Shown in pieces: positions 7,916 to 16,951 of a stretch of 49,462 nucleotides of DNA; the first letter of the stretch is position 1; every line of letters begins with the position of its first letter. The notes under the pieces are model-generated. The model did no database searches. It was not told where the DNA came from and saw nothing but the letters and a program-made list of their open reading frames with translations. This stretch comes from an uncultured Clostridia bacterium (lineage in GTDB: Bacteria > Bacillota > Clostridia > Christensenellales > Borkfalkiaceae). The DNA lies in NCBI GenBank assembly GCA_944358655.1, contig CALVRO010000010.1:1-49462 (forward strand), read 5' to 3'. Position numbers and translations under genes: made by a program.

Positions 7916-8602
7916 ATGGAAAGACAAAAAATCATCATGCTTGAGCCAGGAGCCGACTACATTATAGCTCACGCCACGGTGAGCCGTCGTGATCTTTTGG
8001 AAAAAACTATTGTGGGTGACAAGCCTGCGGCAGGCATTAAGAGGGGCATAATGTATGACCTGTATGTCCTTAACTGCAAACATGGCACATTCGAGCCCGT
8101 CGGAAATGAAGATATCGTCGGGGGAGATAGGGTTTGTCAAGCTGCAGGCGATACCCCGTATATCGAAATGTATTGGATAAAAAAGGGCGACAGCGTCATA
8201 ACCGTACCTTGGGGAATACCTTCGTCGTGCGGAAAGCCTGCTATAAACGGACAACTTGAATTCAGGGTATGCGGCAACAGCGTCGACAGCTTTTTTTCAT
8301 GGGTAAGAGGATTTGGCACAAAGGTGATAGGCAATTACGCCTATAACGGTTTGGGCTATGAATTTGTGTCGGATTTTTTTGTTGATGCAAAGGGCAATAT
8401 GTGCGGCATAGCCATAGCGTTAAGAGATCTTTTGCTTGAAGATATACGCGCCGCGATCTCCAATATCGATTATGATTGCAAGGAAAAAGTGGAAGGGGCA
8501 ATCAGGGGCGCTGTGGAAAAACACAGGGATATATTGGATGTAATCCAATTCAACGGCGATACGCCATTTAAAATCTTTAAGGCGGAGGGGCAAAAATCAT
8601 GA
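7916..8602 (+). CDS. Possible SPFH-type (YdjI/virion-core-like) protein
   Basis: 228 residues from the ATG at 7916, chosen because GGAGAGG lies 8 nt upstream; an earlier ATG at 7889 would overlap the previous gene. Beta-rich first half, helical end. The stretch near residues 85-135 (MYWIKKGDSVITVPWGIPSS, then QLEFRVCGNSVDSFFSW) resembles the YdjI branch of the SPFH superfamily, where a W-G-x-P turn precedes a strand and a helix. In Bacillus, ydjI sits with a PspA-family (ESCRT-III-fold) gene, ydjF, so the pairing with an ESCRT-like operon would make sense. No membrane span is visible. The homology is by eye only; otherwise it is a hypothetical protein. It overlaps the next start by 4 nt (ATGA). 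Confidence 0.6.
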   Translation: MERQKIIMLEPGADYIIAHATVSRRDLLEKTIVGDKPAAGIKRGIMYDLYVLNCKHGTFEPVGNEDIVGGDRVCQAAGDTPYIEMYWIKKGDSVITVPWGIPSSCGKPAINGQLEFRVCGNSVDSFFSWVRGFGTKVIGNYAYNGLGYEFVSDFFVDAKGNMCGIAIALRDLLLEDIRAAISNIDYDCKEKVEGAIRGAVEKHRDILDVIQFNGDTPFKIFKAEGQKS

Positions 8603-11007
8603 TCACTGCAGGTGTATTTACGGTAATAGGTCTTTCGTTTATGGCGTTGCAGCTTTGGAATAAGGAAGCTATTATTCCTGCCGTCTGGACGGAATTTGCC
8701 GGCGACGGTGTGCAGAGTATCGTATCGGCAATAGTCGATAATTTAAGGGGTAAATACCACGACGCCAAACTTGCGAAGAAGATGAATGAAATATCGCCGC
8801 AAGACATGGAAAAGTACAAGCTGATATGCAACGAGGTGCGGGAGGCGGAAGAGGACAATAAAAAGAAGTGGCAAGATCAAAGCAAGATAAGGAATGCTTT
8901 TGAAAAAATAAAGGATAAAATATTGCCCGACTCGAAAAAGAAGGATAAATTTGATATAAAAGACGTAAGGACGATCGTTGCCATAAGCGAATGTGTGTTG
9001 TGGGAGCTTGATTATAAAGAGTATATCGAGGCGTGTTCGCCAACATTCATGAATTTGCCCGAAAGCGAAAAGAACAGCTTCGCGTTATTTATAAATACAG
9101 TCGTCGATATTTACCGTAAAAGAATATTTTCCAAAACCGACGACGAGAAAAGGGTTACTGCGAGCATAATTGTTTCATCTTTAAAATTTTATATTGAAAG
9201 GATACGCGAGGACGTCGACGAAAGATTCGACGGCATAGAGGACGACCTTGCGGACAAGGTGGCTGCAAAGCTCGCCCTTGCCTGCGGCGACGACGGCGCA
9301 AATATCCAGCGCGTTGCTCTTGCGCGCTTTTCACCTAAATATATTCTCAATTCATGTCCCGAGTGCGGTTACGCAGGCCCGAGGATATATTCAAACGAGA
9401 GTACGGGCATGACCACATGTGCGGCCTGCGGAAGAAGTTATTCTCTGGTCAAATATTGTCGGCCGGATATATGCGAGGAAATAAATGCCAAGCTCAACGT
9501 TATGAAGAGCGATAACGGCAAGTTCCGCGAACAGCTTGTATCGATGTACGGTCAACAAAGCCAAAAGACGGACTATATCTTAAGCGTCCTCGAAAAAGTA
9601 AAAAACAACGGCATAGTGACGAACACCATGCTCGATATTATGTCGGACGGGTTGGAAAACGTTGCTACCAAACAGCTTCTCGATGAATGTATGAAGGACG
9701 TAGTGCAAGCGACTGCCGACGTCGGCGACATTGTCGAGCGTTCGTTCAAAGAGTACTTCGAAGGACTTTCGGAAATTAAAGGTTCAACGCAGGAAATTTC
9801 GCAGGCGATGAAAGATATGGCCGAGCAGAACAAAGAGTACAATGCCTTTACGCTGAAATGCTTCGATTCGCTCGGCGGCCAGATAGCCGATATCTACAAC
9901 TACGCCAGCGAAAGTTTCGGAAAGCTGTGTTCGGATAACGCCCTCATAATGCAGTATGTAAGCAGGGCGTGCAGCAAGGAATATTTGGAGAGTATGTCCG
10001 ATTCGCTCGGCCTTGACATAAAACACGCCATACGCCTTGAGGGAGAAAAGATAACGGCGTTGAATATGTCGAGCGTTGCGCAGATAATAGGCGCTATCGA
10101 CAGGTTAAAGGACGAGATAGCGCCGTCCGAGTCGAAAAAGGCAAGTTCTGATTCTGATGAGGATAGGCGTCAGTTTGAATGGCTGCTCAGAAACGAGAGT
10201 TCGCAGCTGAGCGGTCAGATACGCGGATTGCATGCCGTGCTCAGAAGCAGCGACGAAAATAACCGCCGCGCATTTCGCGCTATAATCGACAGCCAGGAGG
10301 AGATCAAAAGCATACTGCTTGCCAAAGTCGGTTTAAATATCACCCGGCAACAGGCCGAAAGCATGTACCGCGGGCGGATACCTTCAAGATACCTCTATAA
10401 CGAGGGCTTCGGCGGGCCCTTCGCCTGCCCTTACTGCGGCGTTGTTGAGGATCGCCGCATGAATGAAGAGCAGTACTGCAGGTGTTCGGTGTGCGGGCAA
10501 AAATTCCTTGCCATCGATCCTTTCAACGTAAAAGGGCGTTTTGATGAGAGGGATATTTGGCAGGCGATAGAGGAAAATTGCGGCCGCGACGTTTCCGACC
10601 CTCTGTTGGCTACTCCCGAACGGGTAGAGGCTTGGCGCGCAGCCCACAGGGCTCAACGGTCGCAAAATAATGAGATAAAGATGAAATCTTCGGACGGCAT
10701 ACTGCTCATGCCCGAACTTCCTATCGGAAATATCGAAAAGTTATATTTTGGTGCAAAGGTGCGCAGCAGCGTTGAAACGCTTATATTCCCTGTCGGTTAT
10801 AAAGATATTCCCGCAGGATTGCATCTTGAAAGCCTTGTTTGTCTTAAGTCTATAGTTTTTATGGGTAAGAATGGCAAGTCAGATATCGATCCGACTAATT
10901 TATCGGGTAAAAATGGGCAACGGCCGTTGACACAATGTTTAAGAAGGGATATAATAGTTTACGGGAACGATTGCTATGGTAAGCCTATAAAGCTCGTCCG
11001 CGATTGA
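8599..11007 (+). CDS. Large protein with two zinc ribbons, coiled coils and possible membrane anchor
   Basis: 802 residues. A hydrophobic stretch at about 3-20 (GVFTVIGLSFMALQLW) may be a membrane anchor. It is followed by a charged helical region, a first zinc ribbon (Cys253-x2-Cys256 and Cys274-x2-Cys277), a long coiled-coil segment (about 290-590), a second zinc ribbon (Cys610-x2-Cys613 and Cys629-x2-Cys632) and a C-terminal beta part (about 695-802) with leucine-rich-repeat-like strands (VETLIFPVGYKDIP). No catalytic motif is seen. The design (anchor, ribbon, coil, ribbon) suggests a scaffold or sensor. I do not recognise the family. Translation is coupled to the preceding gene by a 4-nt overlap, and GGAGGGG lies upstream. 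Confidence 0.75.
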   Translation: MITAGVFTVIGLSFMALQLWNKEAIIPAVWTEFAGDGVQSIVSAIVDNLRGKYHDAKLAKKMNEISPQDMEKYKLICNEVREAEEDNKKKWQDQSKIRNAFEKIKDKILPDSKKKDKFDIKDVRTIVAISECVLWELDYKEYIEACSPTFMNLPESEKNSFALFINTVVDIYRKRIFSKTDDEKRVTASIIVSSLKFYIERIREDVDERFDGIEDDLADKVAAKLALACGDDGANIQRVALARFSPKYILNSCPECGYAGPRIYSNESTGMTTCAACGRSYSLVKYCRPDICEEINAKLNVMKSDNGKFREQLVSMYGQQSQKTDYILSVLEKVKNNGIVTNTMLDIMSDGLENVATKQLLDECMKDVVQATADVGDIVERSFKEYFEGLSEIKGSTQEISQAMKDMAEQNKEYNAFTLKCFDSLGGQIADIYNYASESFGKLCSDNALIMQYVSRACSKEYLESMSDSLGLDIKHAIRLEGEKITALNMSSVAQIIGAIDRLKDEIAPSESKKASSDSDEDRRQFEWLLRNESSQLSGQIRGLHAVLRSSDENNRRAFRAIIDSQEEIKSILLAKVGLNITRQQAESMYRGRIPSRYLYNEGFGGPFACPYCGVVEDRRMNEEQYCRCSVCGQKFLAIDPFNVKGRFDERDIWQAIEENCGRDVSDPLLATPERVEAWRAAHRAQRSQNNEIKMKSSDGILLMPELPIGNIEKLYFGAKVRSSVETLIFPVGYKDIPAGLHLESLVCLKSIVFMGKNGKSDIDPTNLSGKNGQRPLTQCLRRDIIVYGNDCYGKPIKLVRD

Positions 11008-11046
11008 CAATGGCAGCCGTTCAGACGCTGCTCACGGAGGATAAAA

Positions 11047-12147
11047 ATGAAAGATATATTTTCATATGTAAAAAAATTTTTTGCTTCGTTGTTTGCTTTT
11101 GGTGCTAAGGCGCCTACGGATGCGCCCCACAAGCCAGACGTTGGCGGCGGTATGGGGGAAACACCTGAAAACGCCGGGGGAGTTAGTGCCCAAACAAGTG
11201 TCGTTTCGCTGTCCGGCTGCACTATGGAGAATATAGACATGTCCGACAACAAGAGTAAATACACGATCAGTCCAAATAATAATGAAGAGTGTAAGGCGGC
11301 CGACAATGCCGGGCATCCCGCAAGTACGGCTGCCGATAAGGGTGAGAGCGGCGATCCCCCCAAGAAGAGTAAAAAAGGAAAAAAAGATCGACAGCCTGAT
11401 AAGCGCGAGGAGTTTTATTATGCCAAATATGCCGAACTCAAAAAACAATATAAGAAAAAGAAGGACATCATTTTTGCGTTGATTGGAGCCTATTTTGAAG
11501 AACTGGATAGAGGGCACGACCTTGCAAGAGAGAATTACAGATTAAAAATGCGAAGTAACTGTTTGAGGATAGAAAATGAACAGTATAAGCTGACGTTCGG
11601 GGATATGCAGGCCCAGATCGCCAAACTCAAGCAAAAGACAAGCGCCAGCGCCGTGCGTTTAAAAACTGCTCAGGCCGAACAGAGAAATCACATGAACGAG
11701 CTCAACGCCAAAGAACAGGAGATGGCAAAGCTGAGCTTAGATCTGCAAAATTCCGACGCTAAGCTGGGTGAGCTGGAGAAGGAGATAGACAAAAAAGAAC
11801 GCGACCACCGCGTGGAGCTTGAAGAACTTAAGAATGGCTGGAACGCCGTTCTTAAGAAACTTGACGACGCAAACAGTTCAAAAAATAAGCTTGCCGATGA
11901 AAACGAACAATTAAAAAAGTTTATGTTTGAGGCGATGGGGTGTTCCGACAGCGACAAGCGCCAAAAAATACTTGTCAGAAAACTCGAAGAGTACAGGCTG
12001 TCCTCCTCGGCTATGAGGTCGGTAGGCGATATCTGCCGGAATATGCACGACTGCACCAACTTCGACCAGGTGTCCTTCCAGATATACAACCTCGACAATA
12101 TTTTAAAACAATACACCGAAAAACTAAAGCAAAAGGAGGAAAGCTGA
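11047..12147 (+). CDS. Coiled-coil protein beside Hsp70-fold ATPase
   Basis: 366 residues. The first 18 (MKDIFSYVKKFFASLFAF) can form an amphipathic, membrane-binding helix. A low-complexity Gly/Asn/Lys-rich region follows to about 115, ending in a strongly basic patch (KKSKKGKKDR). Residues about 120-300 are a long coiled coil; a short globular helical end follows. It is one base apart from the Hsp70-fold gene and has GGAGG upstream. A coiled coil next to an Hsp70 invites comparison with the exchange factor GrpE, but I see none of GrpE's beta domain, so this is not claimed. The amphipathic start and coil recall PspA-type membrane binding as another option. Family unknown. Confidence 0.7.
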   Translation: MKDIFSYVKKFFASLFAFGAKAPTDAPHKPDVGGGMGETPENAGGVSAQTSVVSLSGCTMENIDMSDNKSKYTISPNNNEECKAADNAGHPASTAADKGESGDPPKKSKKGKKDRQPDKREEFYYAKYAELKKQYKKKKDIIFALIGAYFEELDRGHDLARENYRLKMRSNCLRIENEQYKLTFGDMQAQIAKLKQKTSASAVRLKTAQAEQRNHMNELNAKEQEMAKLSLDLQNSDAKLGELEKEIDKKERDHRVELEELKNGWNAVLKKLDDANSSKNKLADENEQLKKFMFEAMGCSDSDKRQKILVRKLEEYRLSSSAMRSVGDICRNMHDCTNFDQVSFQIYNLDNILKQYTEKLKQKEES

Positions 12148-12148
12148 T

Positions 12149-14221
12149 ATGGCTGTTTTGGGAATAGATTTTGGCACGTCCTATACCATGCTGGTAAAAA
12201 AGACGTTGGTAAAAAAGGCGGGCAGCGATATAATGACGAATAAATTTACCCTAATAGGCGATGATGACTCGCTGTACTCCTTCGGCGATTCTTCATCGTC
12301 CATCGACCACCTCGTCACTGCCAAGGGCATAAGGACGGTTATCGGTATAGACGCAGACGGCAACTGCTATGTGGGAGAAAATGAGGTTTCCAAAGCCATA
12401 GAGCAAGGTAAACTTTCCTCCGCCGACTGCTGCTACGATATCAAGTCCAAACTCAGAAATCTTCTGGACGATACGGTTTTTGATATCAATTACAATCAGT
12501 CTGTCGTCGATTTGGATAATATACCCGAGGACAACAGATACGGATATTTTTTTTCGGGCAAGTTCATTGACGCAATAGAGCTCGCTCAACTTTTTTTTGA
12601 AGAGGTATTTGAAACGGTGCAGGATATCGACCTAAAGGATATCACATGTATAGTTATGGGTGCGCCGGCTTCCGATTACGACGTGGAGACTAACAAGGGA
12701 AATGACTATCAGCATCTTGTGCTCAATATAATTCTTGAGGGCATAAGGGATTATTTGGCGGAAAGGCTGTGTGTAAGAAAAGAGGGTATAGAAATTCGCG
12801 TTCGCCCCGAGCCTTCGTTGGCGGGCAGAGCTTTTATGTCCTTTTTTCCCAAGGCGTCTATCGGCAACAGCAAAAAACTGCTTGTAATCGATATAGGCGG
12901 AGGTACGGCCGACTTTTGCCTCCTCGATCGCAATGAAAGCGGCGAACTGTTTGCGCCTAAATCCGCCTATGGCAATGCCACCCCGGCGGGGGACGCCTTT
13001 GACGCAGCGCTTGAAAACGGGATCAAACAATTCTTCGAATTGGATAATACCGACTTTTCAAGAAGAGAGATAGAGAAGGCCAAGGAAGAACTCTTTTATC
13101 CGTCACATTCAAATCATATAAGGTCTCTTACATTGCGTAATGGCTACGATGTGTATAAGGATTATTGCAAACAAGGCAGGAGAACTGCAGTCAAGGACAA
13201 GGACGGCACAGAATACTGTGTGGCCTTTGATTCGAACCATGTAAAAGGTGTAAGCCACGATGGCATCAACTGGCAGGCTGATTATTATTCTTATAGCGAC
13301 GACTTCTATGATAAGTGTAGATTGTTGAACTACCATATAAATAAATATGTTGAAACGGCCGGTCTTATGGGCGCCAAAGACTACTGCGTGCTCTTCACGG
13401 GCGGCACGTCGCAGATGGATATGCTCAGGAAGTACATATGCGCCAACGCCCTCGGCGGCATAGATGAAAAAACCAGGGTATTCAGTCTCGATATATATCC
13501 GCGGGCCATTCTTACCTATGCAAATATGGTGGCAATAGGCGCGGCGTGCGCCGCAGATGAGCAATACGATACCATCTATTCCGTGCCGGAGATCTGGTTA
13601 CAGTTCAAGGGCGGAGAGGACAGATATCTCCTTTTATCGCAGGATATAAAGAATGGTGACAGCCAACCGAGGCAATGGCCTGTAATTGTCGATTATAGTG
13701 AAGAAGAACAATCTTCCGCCGAGGATAACGATGTTTCTCCTGATGAATTTGCGGAGTTTAAGCTTATTATAAAGAGGGCTAACAATTCGGAACAAAGTTA
13801 TCCCCGAAAAGAGGGAAGTTATTTTGGATATAAGCTTCCGAAAGACAAAAGGCTTCGCCGGCTCGCATTCATTGCCGACTACTCAAACAGCGGAGAGGTG
13901 GGTGTGTTTGTCTGCCTTCTTAAAAAGCTTAAAAATAAAAATGGCAGATATAGAAACGAGAACAATAATAAGGTCAAAACGGAAAAAATAATTGACACCT
14001 ATGAGTTCAGAACGTTAAATAATACAGCTTATCCTAAATACTTCAGAAAGCATTTTGAACACGTTCATGGTGTCCGTAAAAATTTACGAAAATATATCAT
14101 CACAAACAACCAATGTCTTCCAAACAGCAATATTCATGGTATAGCGTACAGTATTTCGACGCATATGGACGAAGGCTATGGCTGGAAACTGAAATCTGAC
14201 GGAGGAGAGCATAATGGCTAA
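12149..14221 (+). CDS. Divergent Hsp70/actin-fold ATPase
   Basis: 690 residues. The nucleotide-binding domain has phosphate-1 GIDFGTSYT near residue 5, phosphate-2 VIDIGGGTAD (246-255) and the adenosine motif LFTGGTS (415-421), in the order and spacing of Hsp70. Canonical DnaK signatures are absent and the last 200 residues do not resemble the DnaK substrate-binding domain. They carry an acidic stretch (EEEQSSAEDNDVSPDE), a beta-rich part and a basic region (KKLKNKNGRYRNENNNK). It is therefore an Hsp70-like protein with its own client domain, of the kind found beside special partners rather than the general chaperone. It lies between two coiled-coil genes and overlaps the next by 8 nt. A DnaJ gene lies 10.5 kb upstream. 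Confidence 0.85.
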   Translation: MAVLGIDFGTSYTMLVKKTLVKKAGSDIMTNKFTLIGDDDSLYSFGDSSSSIDHLVTAKGIRTVIGIDADGNCYVGENEVSKAIEQGKLSSADCCYDIKSKLRNLLDDTVFDINYNQSVVDLDNIPEDNRYGYFFSGKFIDAIELAQLFFEEVFETVQDIDLKDITCIVMGAPASDYDVETNKGNDYQHLVLNIILEGIRDYLAERLCVRKEGIEIRVRPEPSLAGRAFMSFFPKASIGNSKKLLVIDIGGGTADFCLLDRNESGELFAPKSAYGNATPAGDAFDAALENGIKQFFELDNTDFSRREIEKAKEELFYPSHSNHIRSLTLRNGYDVYKDYCKQGRRTAVKDKDGTEYCVAFDSNHVKGVSHDGINWQADYYSYSDDFYDKCRLLNYHINKYVETAGLMGAKDYCVLFTGGTSQMDMLRKYICANALGGIDEKTRVFSLDIYPRAILTYANMVAIGAACAADEQYDTIYSVPEIWLQFKGGEDRYLLLSQDIKNGDSQPRQWPVIVDYSEEEQSSAEDNDVSPDEFAEFKLIIKRANNSEQSYPRKEGSYFGYKLPKDKRLRRLAFIADYSNSGEVGVFVCLLKKLKNKNGRYRNENNNKVKTEKIIDTYEFRTLNNTAYPKYFRKHFEHVHGVRKNLRKYIITNNQCLPNSNIHGIAYSISTHMDEGYGWKLKSDGGEHNG

Positions 14222-15476
14222 TAATAGGAATAATAATCGAAGTATAAGGCCCCCCAAAGTGCTTGATAGGATGGAAGATAGCACGGAGTATCCTGCCGAA
14301 CCTAAACGGGAACAGTTCCAAGGAAGTCAAACACAGAGTGCGACCTCCAATGTGAACGGTGCGCCGTTTGACGAAAGCGGCAGTAAAAACATTACCCCGC
14401 CCAAAAATAACGGCGGCGCCGATTACAGCAAGGTGGAAAATGCCGTTGTGCGGTTGGAAAACTCCGTGATTGAGATGAGCAAAAAGCTCAACGGCGCGGT
14501 TGAAAAGCTTGACAAAACGGTGCAAAAGCAAGATTCGTACGATCAAACGCTTAAGAAAATTTCAGATGGTACCAATAATTTAAAAGACAGTATCATCCAT
14601 TTAAAAGACGCTGTCGGCCTAATACCCGACCTTATAGACAACTCTTCTCTGAGCGAGGAGATAGAGGAAAGCGTTTCAGGCGTCCTTGATGAAAAATTAA
14701 AGGAGCTGGCCGCCGCTTCGGAGGTGGATGACCTGTGGGGCGACGACGGGCATGGCCTGAACGGCATATTGCTTAAATTAAACGAGCTGTCCGAGACGGT
14801 CGAAAACATAAAGGATGATATCGATTGCGATCAGGTGGCCGAAGGCGGCGGCGACGCCCTGTCGGACAAGCTGGACGGTATAGGCGACGAGTTGAAGCGC
14901 CGTATCTACCATATTCTGACTTCCAGGCTTGCGAGTTTCGAGCGCGAGCTAAACCATTCTGTCTCTTCCAATGTTTCGTCGGCCATAAACAAAGGGGTCA
15001 GCGATTGTCTCAAAAACGTGCTTGACGCAAAACTTAAAAGTTTCGGCGAAAAGCAGAGCGAACTATCGGCAAAGACGGACAGCTCCGTCAAGGCTATGGG
15101 AGTAAAAATAAACGACAGGCTGTGCTCCATTGATGATGAGATAGGTTGGCTGAGAGAGAAGATATCGGCAGAGGACGGAAATATTTTCAATAAAAAATAC
15201 CTCGTCCCCGTCGGCTTTGTGTTCTATGCAATATTAAGCATGCTGCTCATCACGGGCATCTATTTTCTCCGTACCGACCTCGGTATGTCTCTCGGCGTGG
15301 TTTGGGCCGCGCTTATAGTCAATATCGTTTCTATAATCGCTATATTCACCGATATCGTTCTATATAAATGGATAACGGGCAGGTCGTCGGGCACGCAGGC
15401 AACTTTTGTTGTGGTGACAATTCTGATCGCCGTAGCCGCCCTCATTCTTTCACTGTTGTCCTTTGTCATTGTCTGA
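14214..15476 (+). CDS. Coiled-coil membrane protein with three C-terminal spans
   Basis: 420 residues. A disordered Asn/Pro/Ser-rich start (1-70) and long amphipathic coiled-coil helices (about 75-320) are followed by three hydrophobic spans at roughly 330-352, 357-384 and 395-419. The large N-terminal part would face the cytosol and could be the membrane dock of the Hsp70-fold and zinc-ribbon proteins encoded before it. No enzyme motif. The start overlaps the Hsp70-like gene by 8 nt with GGAGG just upstream. Its 3' end overlaps a convergent small gene by 27 nt. Family not recognised. Confidence 0.78.
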   Translation: MANNRNNNRSIRPPKVLDRMEDSTEYPAEPKREQFQGSQTQSATSNVNGAPFDESGSKNITPPKNNGGADYSKVENAVVRLENSVIEMSKKLNGAVEKLDKTVQKQDSYDQTLKKISDGTNNLKDSIIHLKDAVGLIPDLIDNSSLSEEIEESVSGVLDEKLKELAAASEVDDLWGDDGHGLNGILLKLNELSETVENIKDDIDCDQVAEGGGDALSDKLDGIGDELKRRIYHILTSRLASFERELNHSVSSNVSSAINKGVSDCLKNVLDAKLKSFGEKQSELSAKTDSSVKAMGVKINDRLCSIDDEIGWLREKISAEDGNIFNKKYLVPVGFVFYAILSMLLITGIYFLRTDLGMSLGVVWAALIVNIVSIIAIFTDIVLYKWITGRSSGTQATFVVVTILIAVAALILSLLSFVIV

Positions 15477-15794
15477 GCGGAAGGGCAGCGGATAGGCTGT
15501 TTTCCCGCCCTCGCCGTATCTTACAGAAAGATAAAATCCGTCGTCGCGGCGCTCGGCGCACATGGTTATATTGCATGGCGTTTTGTAGTCGGTTATAAGG
15601 TCTATTTCGGCCAACGATTTTTGTCGGTCGCTAATAAAATAGACGACGACGGCAGAGTGTTGTTTTTGTAAACAGGTCGAAAAGCCTTTATTGTGGTCGG
15701 CAGACGTTTGCCCGTCTGCCGACAGCGGCAGTTCAACGGGCAGCGGTCGGCCGAGATTGTTGCAGACGATGCCTATTTTAATTTTTTCATTCAT
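15450..15794 (-). CDS. Small hypothetical protein, convergent with the operon
   Basis: 114 residues with protein-like composition: alternating hydrophobic strands (KIGIVCNNLGRPLPVEL, SAVVVYFISD) and no membrane span or signal. Base use is like that of the AT-richer genes next to it. The start has only a weak GAGAATAA upstream, so the call is moderate. It reads against the 3' end of the membrane-protein gene, with 27 nt of overlap. No family recognised; it could be a small beta-rich accessory protein of the neighbouring system, which is inference from position only. Confidence 0.5.
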   Translation of the reverse strand: MNEKIKIGIVCNNLGRPLPVELPLSADGQTSADHNKGFSTCLQKQHSAVVVYFISDRQKSLAEIDLITDYKTPCNITMCAERRDDGFYLSVRYGEGGKTAYPLPFRSDNDKGQQ

Positions 15795-15921
15795 AACTTT
15801 ATTCTCTTACGGCACTTTGCAAATGCGGTATTTGTATTATAAAATAAATCGTTTGAAATATTTTGCGAAATTCTGTCTGTTTGCGTCTGTGTGAAGTATA
15901 TATTATTAAAGGAGTAAGTCT

Positions 15922-16794
15922 ATGAAAATCGCATGCGGGAGATCGGATATCATACTGTCGGAGGAGGGGCTGACGGGGGAGCAGGCTGAAAGGTGTGTGA
16001 TCGCCTCTCTGAGCGGCTCTACGGCCGTGGGCATGGCCGAGGAGAGGGGCGGCGCCCTCTTGCTCGGCGCGCCTGAGGGCGACGAGGGGGAGGGTCTCGG
16101 CGCCTCTCTCGCCGTCGCCGCGCTCTACTGCAAGGTGGCGGGCAAGGCGCTGGCCTTCGACGCACACGCCTTTTCGCGGGCGGGCTATAACTTTTCGTAT
16201 GTGTACAACACCGTCGCCGACGACCCCGCCCGGCTCGACGGCGTCGACGTCGTATTCTATAACCTTCGGCCGGACGACGAGATATTGGACGGCTGCACCT
16301 TCTTCATTGCGGGCAGCGCCGACGTGGAGACGGCTTCGCAGGCCTATTTTTCGTGGAAGGACAGGGCGGACAGAGAGGAGTTCGCCCGCTTTGAAAAGGC
16401 CGTAAGGGAGAAGCCCTTCGCCGTCTACCTCGCCGAGCTGATGGCCGCCAAGGGCATAGAAAAGAACTCCACCGTGTACAGGGCGGCGGGCATCTCCAAG
16501 TACACCTTCTCCAAGATAGCCGGCTATAAGTCCAAGCACGTTCCCTCGCGCGAGACGGTGGCCGCCCTCGCCATAGGCCTCAGGCTCAATTATGACGAGA
16601 CCGAGGAGCTGTACAACGCCGCAGGGTATCACCTCTCCATGAGTTTCTTTATCGACAGGGTGGTGGCCTTCTTCGTCAGAAATCTCATACACGATATCGA
16701 TCAGGTAAATTTCTGCCTCTTCGACTACGACTATCCCCCTCTCGGCGTCAGGCCGCGCGCCTCAAAGGACGACCCCGACGAGCAGAGGGACTGA
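15922..16794 (+). CDS. Two-domain protein with C-terminal HTH of conflict-system type
   Basis: 290 residues. The N-terminal part (1-150) is alpha/beta (ALLLGAPEGDEG, LGASLAVAALYCKVAGKALAF) with no recognised catalytic residues. The C-terminal part (about 160-275) is an HTH-like domain: a Tyr-Arg-x-AGISKYTFSKI recognition segment, then ETVAALAIGLRLNYDETEEL, AGYHLS, and a conserved end (VVAFFVRNLIHDIDQVNFCLF). This C-terminal arrangement is, in my knowledge, common in bacterial proteins fused to macro, vWA or nuclease-type domains near stress and conflict loci. Good ribosome site (AAAGGAG). It lies alone between the Hsp70-like gene run and the VirD4-like operon and ends at a strong terminator, so it may regulate either. 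Confidence 0.7.
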   Translation: MKIACGRSDIILSEEGLTGEQAERCVIASLSGSTAVGMAEERGGALLLGAPEGDEGEGLGASLAVAALYCKVAGKALAFDAHAFSRAGYNFSYVYNTVADDPARLDGVDVVFYNLRPDDEILDGCTFFIAGSADVETASQAYFSWKDRADREEFARFEKAVREKPFAVYLAELMAAKGIEKNSTVYRAAGISKYTFSKIAGYKSKHVPSRETVAALAIGLRLNYDETEELYNAAGYHLSMSFFIDRVVAFFVRNLIHDIDQVNFCLFDYDYPPLGVRPRASKDDPDEQRD

Positions 16795-16828
16795 AACCGC
16801 CCCATAATGTAAAACCGAATAAAAAAAT

Positions 16829-16869
16829 AAGGTGGCGCGCCAAGAAGTTGCTTGGCGCGCCACCTTTTT
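16829..16869 (+). terminator. Intrinsic terminator
   Basis: A 16-bp perfect stem (16829-16844 with 16851-16866) with a 6-nt loop and a T run to 16869. It closes the HTH gene at 15922. Confidence 0.93.
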
Positions 16870-16951
16870 GCCGAAAGGCGTGGTATAATCGGGCTGTAAA
16901 ACGACAGATGGCGCGCGCAAACGGCGTTTGCGCGCGCCGAAAGGAGGATCT

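Noticed and set aside
11047-12147. GrpE nucleotide-exchange factor
   Set aside because: The gene is next to an Hsp70-fold gene and has a coiled coil, but lacks the GrpE beta domain and its conserved residues.
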